Assembly (NCBI GenBank): GCA_902795715.1 | Contig: CADBME010000104.1 | Span: forward strand, 1 to 5,739 | From: an uncultured Lachnospiraceae bacterium | GTDB taxonomy: Bacteria; Bacillota_A; Clostridia; Lachnospirales; Lachnospiraceae | Reading direction: 5' to 3' | DNA: 5,739 nucleotides | Part shown: piece after piece, positions 2,945 through 5,739 of the stretch | How positions within the stretch are numbered: the stretch's first letter is position 1 | Layout: each line of letters opens with the position of its first letter | Notes under the pieces: model-generated | Told to the model about the DNA's origin: nothing | What the model saw: the letters and a program-made list of their open reading frames with translations, nothing else | Database searches by the model: none | Program-made: the position numbers and the translations under genes

Positions 2945-5739
2945 ATGGATACGGATACCAGATCACCCAATCAACCCCATCGAAGCTATGGCCGTTTTCT
3001 ATCCCTGATTCAGGATACCGATCTTTTCTTCCGGGAAATCATGGTCGCTTTCTACGGCTTGTACATGTTTTTTTTCCTGGCTTTCAATGTATGGGATGAG
3101 CACAGGATCATCGTGCTTGCCTACCATTTTGTTTCCTGCCTGTCTGCCGCCGGCATCCTCTTTGGCGTCGGCTGGCTGATTGCCGGACGCAGGGAGCGTT
3201 CCCGGGATAATCGTTCTGCCTTTCTCGGCTACAGTCTCATCTGCTATATCTATTATTTTCTTATCGGGGCGGCTCTCCATGTCCTTGCTTATGGGGAGGA
3301 GTGTCTGAAAACTCTCAAAAATATCCTGTTCGCCATCCTGATTCCGGGATCCGGCGGTATTTTCCTGACCTGTGCCCTGGTCTTTCTGGCTTTTGCCCTC
3401 TTTGAAGACAAGCTCTATAGCATATGCAGCGACCGCCGTTGGATCATAGGTTTAAGCCTCTTTGGCTTCCTTACCACATTGATTCCTGAGGGTCTGGTGG
3501 GTTACGGTTTGTTCGGCCTCCTGATCGGAGGGGATGTGGCCGGTGCCCAGCCGCTATCTTTTTACCTGATTCCCTTTTTCCTGGGAATGAGCCTGGGCAG
3601 GGAATATGGGATTTATTCTGCAAAAGAAGAGGAAAAGGTATCCCTTCTTTCCCTTTTCTTGAGAAAGAAAGCGGTCCTGATCCTGACCGGTCTGACCCTG
3701 GCCGGCGGCCTTATATCCCTTGCCGTGGGTTTGCGACAGACAGGCCTGGTTCTTGCCGGCTGCGGAGCTTCCATGATCGGCATTTGCATCCTGGCCCTTC
3801 TGAAACCGGTCTACACCTTCTTTGAAAATATTTTCCTGAAAATATTTATTCCTTTAAATGATTTCTATCACAGGGAAAGGGACCGCAGCCTTCCCGGGAC
3901 AAAGCGTTTTATCGCCTGGTATTATGTTTTCTACGCAGTCCTTTTTGCCGTGATCACTTTCCTGATCTTTGTTCCCTATATCAACGGATGCTATTCTCTC
4001 ATATGGGAAGCGGACGGCCTGGGTCAGTACGTCCCGAAAGCTTACCGTTTTGTAAAAGACATGCCGGGAGTGGTCAGCTCTGTCCTGCATGGAAATATGA
4101 ACTTCAAACAATACGATTTCGGTGTGGGCCTGGGCAGTCCTATGGCTTTCAGTTTCGACCCGGTCTACTGGCTTTATCTGCTGGCCGGTCAAAATCACAT
4201 CGAATGGATGTATAACTTTGCGGTCATACTCCGCTATTTTCTTGCCGGAGCTTCCATGTCCTGCCTGATTCTTTATCTGCGCAAGAGCTGGAGGATGGCT
4301 GCTGTGGCAAGTTTTGCCTACATTTATTCAGGATATGCCATCTTCGCCGGGACAAGACACAGCCAGTTCATCACTCCTCTGATCCTGTTCCCCCTGATCG
4401 TTGTCGCCATGGAAAGGCTGATACGTCACAGAAAATGGTTTCTCATGACCCTTCTGGTCGCGGTCTCCCTCTTCTGTTCCTACTATTTCCTTTACATGAA
4501 CACGATCGCCATCGGAATATATTTTGTTCTCCGAATCCTCCTGACCAAAGAATACCGGAATATCCGAACCTTTTTTGAAAGAGGCCTGATCATTACCGGA
4601 AGCTATATCCTGGGTACTTCCATAGCATTTATTTCTCTGGTTACCTCATTTGGGGGATATCTGGGTTCCTCAAGAAGCGGAGGGTCGGCTGTCAGCGGTC
4701 TTATCACAAATAATCTTTTATTTTACCGGTCAGAGTGGCTGATCGACATAGGGGCCGCTCTTATAGCCGTTGATTTCGGGCCCGGCCAGTGGCTGCGAAT
4801 CGGCATGGCTCCTGCTGTCCTCTTTGCCCTGATTCTTCTCTTTACCAGAAAGAACCGGCCGGAGCTGCGTCTGGCTTTCCTGACCTGCGTGATTTTCTGT
4901 GTCTTTCCGGTTTTCGGTTATATCATGAGCGGGTTCAGCAGTGTAACCAACCGCTGGGCTTACATCTTTACCGCCTTGCTCGCGGTCATCCTGGCCCTGA
5001 ATCTGGACCGGCTGACCCGGCTCAGCAAAAAGGAAATCCGCATCTTTGCCGGGATTGCTGCTCTTTACGGTCTTCTCATGTTCATCGGACTCAAGTTCCA
5101 CACCACCGGTATCCAGGGTTCCCTGGCTCTTATGGCTTTTACCGTGGGACTGATCATCCTGCTGAACCTGGAAAAAGACAGCCTGAAGGAGAAAAGGGCC
5201 CGCTACATCCTTTTCTGGTTCATTCTATTTACAGTTTTTATGAATGGAAATTTCTTTATAACCAGAGTGGCACCTGACACCGGAGACCCTCACCTGGAAA
5301 CCTATGTGCCTGCCGGCAAGGCCGATTCTTACCTAAAGGCAACTGCATTAAAATATCTTGATCAAGTCGAGGGATATGATCCGAAAGAATTTGTGCGAAG
5401 TGACAACCTGAGAAATATTTTAACGACCAGGAATTCCAGTATGGTCCTTCCCTACAACAGTGTATCCACCTTCTCCAGTACATTGGCCAGCGGCATCGTG
5501 GATTACAACAGACAGATGGGAAATAATGCCTGGAATATCGTATCCGTTTACGATTACAACTTCCGAACCTATATGGACGAGCTTGCCAGCATCCGCTATC
5601 TGGGCAAAGAAAGCCAGTCAAAGACAACTCTTCCCTTCGGTTATCACAAGGTATTTGAAAAAGAATCACCCACCAGCACTTATGAGATCTATGAAAATGA
5701 ATTAGCCCTCCCCATGGGTTACACCTACGACAGGATAGT
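2945..5739 (+). CDS. Large YfhO-family membrane protein with extra N-terminal membrane module, 3' end outside the window
   Basis: From ATG 2945 (AGGAGG at 2932-2937, 7 nt spacing) the frame is open for 931 codons to the window edge without a stop. Residues from about 320 look like a YfhO-family GT-C-type core: a membrane segment at 325-347, then an outer loop with IWEADGLGQY (352-361) whose Asp356 is a candidate acidic catalytic residue, PMAFSFDPVYWLY (399-411), a long series of hydrophobic segments, TNRWAY (668-673), a last membrane segment at about 752-770, and an extracytoplasmic C-terminal part with RYLGKE (884-889) and ENELALPMGYTYD (917-929), the family's typical end motif. In B. subtilis YfhO works with CsbB to put GlcNAc on lipoteichoic acid, so a role in envelope glycopolymer decoration is likely by homology. 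Residues 1-315 add about eight hydrophobic segments (around 32-50, 56-80, 92-117, 127-153, 166-195, 202-218, 242-263, 266-287) that I cannot assign. No promoter is obvious in the 45 nt after the preceding terminator. Confidence 0.85.
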   Translation, partial: MDTDTRSPNQPHRSYGRFLSLIQDTDLFFREIMVAFYGLYMFFFLAFNVWDEHRIIVLAYHFVSCLSAAGILFGVGWLIAGRRERSRDNRSAFLGYSLICYIYYFLIGAALHVLAYGEECLKTLKNILFAILIPGSGGIFLTCALVFLAFALFEDKLYSICSDRRWIIGLSLFGFLTTLIPEGLVGYGLFGLLIGGDVAGAQPLSFYLIPFFLGMSLGREYGIYSAKEEEKVSLLSLFLRKKAVLILTGLTLAGGLISLAVGLRQTGLVLAGCGASMIGICILALLKPVYTFFENIFLKIFIPLNDFYHRERDRSLPGTKRFIAWYYVFYAVLFAVITFLIFVPYINGCYSLIWEADGLGQYVPKAYRFVKDMPGVVSSVLHGNMNFKQYDFGVGLGSPMAFSFDPVYWLYLLAGQNHIEWMYNFAVILRYFLAGASMSCLILYLRKSWRMAAVASFAYIYSGYAIFAGTRHSQFITPLILFPLIVVAMERLIRHRKWFLMTLLVAVSLFCSYYFLYMNTIAIGIYFVLRILLTKEYRNIRTFFERGLIITGSYILGTSIAFISLVTSFGGYLGSSRSGGSAVSGLITNNLLFYRSEWLIDIGAALIAVDFGPGQWLRIGMAPAVLFALILLFTRKNRPELRLAFLTCVIFCVFPVFGYIMSGFSSVTNRWAYIFTALLAVILALNLDRLTRLSKKEIRIFAGIAALYGLLMFIGLKFHTTGIQGSLALMAFTVGLIILLNLEKDSLKEKRARYILFWFILFTVFMNGNFFITRVAPDTGDPHLETYVPAGKADSYLKATALKYLDQVEGYDPKEFVRSDNLRNILTTRNSSMVLPYNSVSTFSSTLASGIVDYNRQMGNNAWNIVSVYDYNFRTYMDELASIRYLGKESQSKTTLPFGYHKVFEKESPTSTYEIYENELALPMGYTYDRI

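Noticed and set aside
2377..2970. Minus-strand open frame of 197 codons across HU, rqcP and the terminator
   Set aside because: It runs antisense to two well-supported genes and through a terminator, with no ribosome binding site evidence and no recognisable domain.
3854..5705. Open frames on both strands within the YfhO-like gene
   Set aside because: All lie inside the continuous 931-codon frame, which has the family motifs and a good ribosome binding site; the alternatives have neither.

Overview
The window reads as a moderate-GC Bacillota chromosome, most likely class Clostridia and perhaps Lachnospiraceae. That placement is inference from gene content, gene order, consensus AGGAGG ribosome binding sites and sigma-A-type promoters. 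The genes form two divergent blocks separated by an intergenic region of about 0.4 kb.

Left block, minus strand, read from about 2056 down to 1: a DivIC/FtsB-type septum formation initiator (1516-1887); an elongator-type tRNA-Met with CAT anticodon (1402-1475), whose strong promoter overlaps the divIC stop codon; a terminator (1361-1394); a perfect 38-bp inverted repeat with a 10-nt loop (1267-1352) that looks like two REP-type palindromes head to head; and tilS, the tRNA-Ile lysidine synthetase (start at 1252, 417 codons visible, 3' end beyond position 1). The order divIC - tRNA-Met - tilS resembles the divIC/spoIIE/tilS neighbourhood of Bacillus and Clostridium, but no spoIIE, yabP or yabQ is present.

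Right block, plus strand: a consensus promoter (2208-2236) drives the DNA-binding protein HU (2305-2580) and, 27 nt downstream, a 79-residue S4-domain protein of the RqcP/YabO type (2608-2847). A strong nested-stem terminator (2854-2899) follows. A very large multi-pass membrane protein gene then starts at 2945 with a good ribosome binding site and stays open to the end of the window (931 codons). Its residues from about 320 onward are a YfhO-family (GT-C-like) core. The first 315 or so residues are an additional multi-pass membrane module that I could not assign.

The housekeeping genes serve cell division (DivIC), decoding (tRNA-Met, TilS), nucleoid structure (HU) and ribosome rescue (RqcP). 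The YfhO protein probably acts on a cell-envelope glycopolymer at the outer face of the membrane. The points most worth a second look are the REP-like palindrome pressed against the tilS ribosome binding site, the N-terminal extension of the YfhO protein, and the absence of the sporulation genes usually found at this locus.
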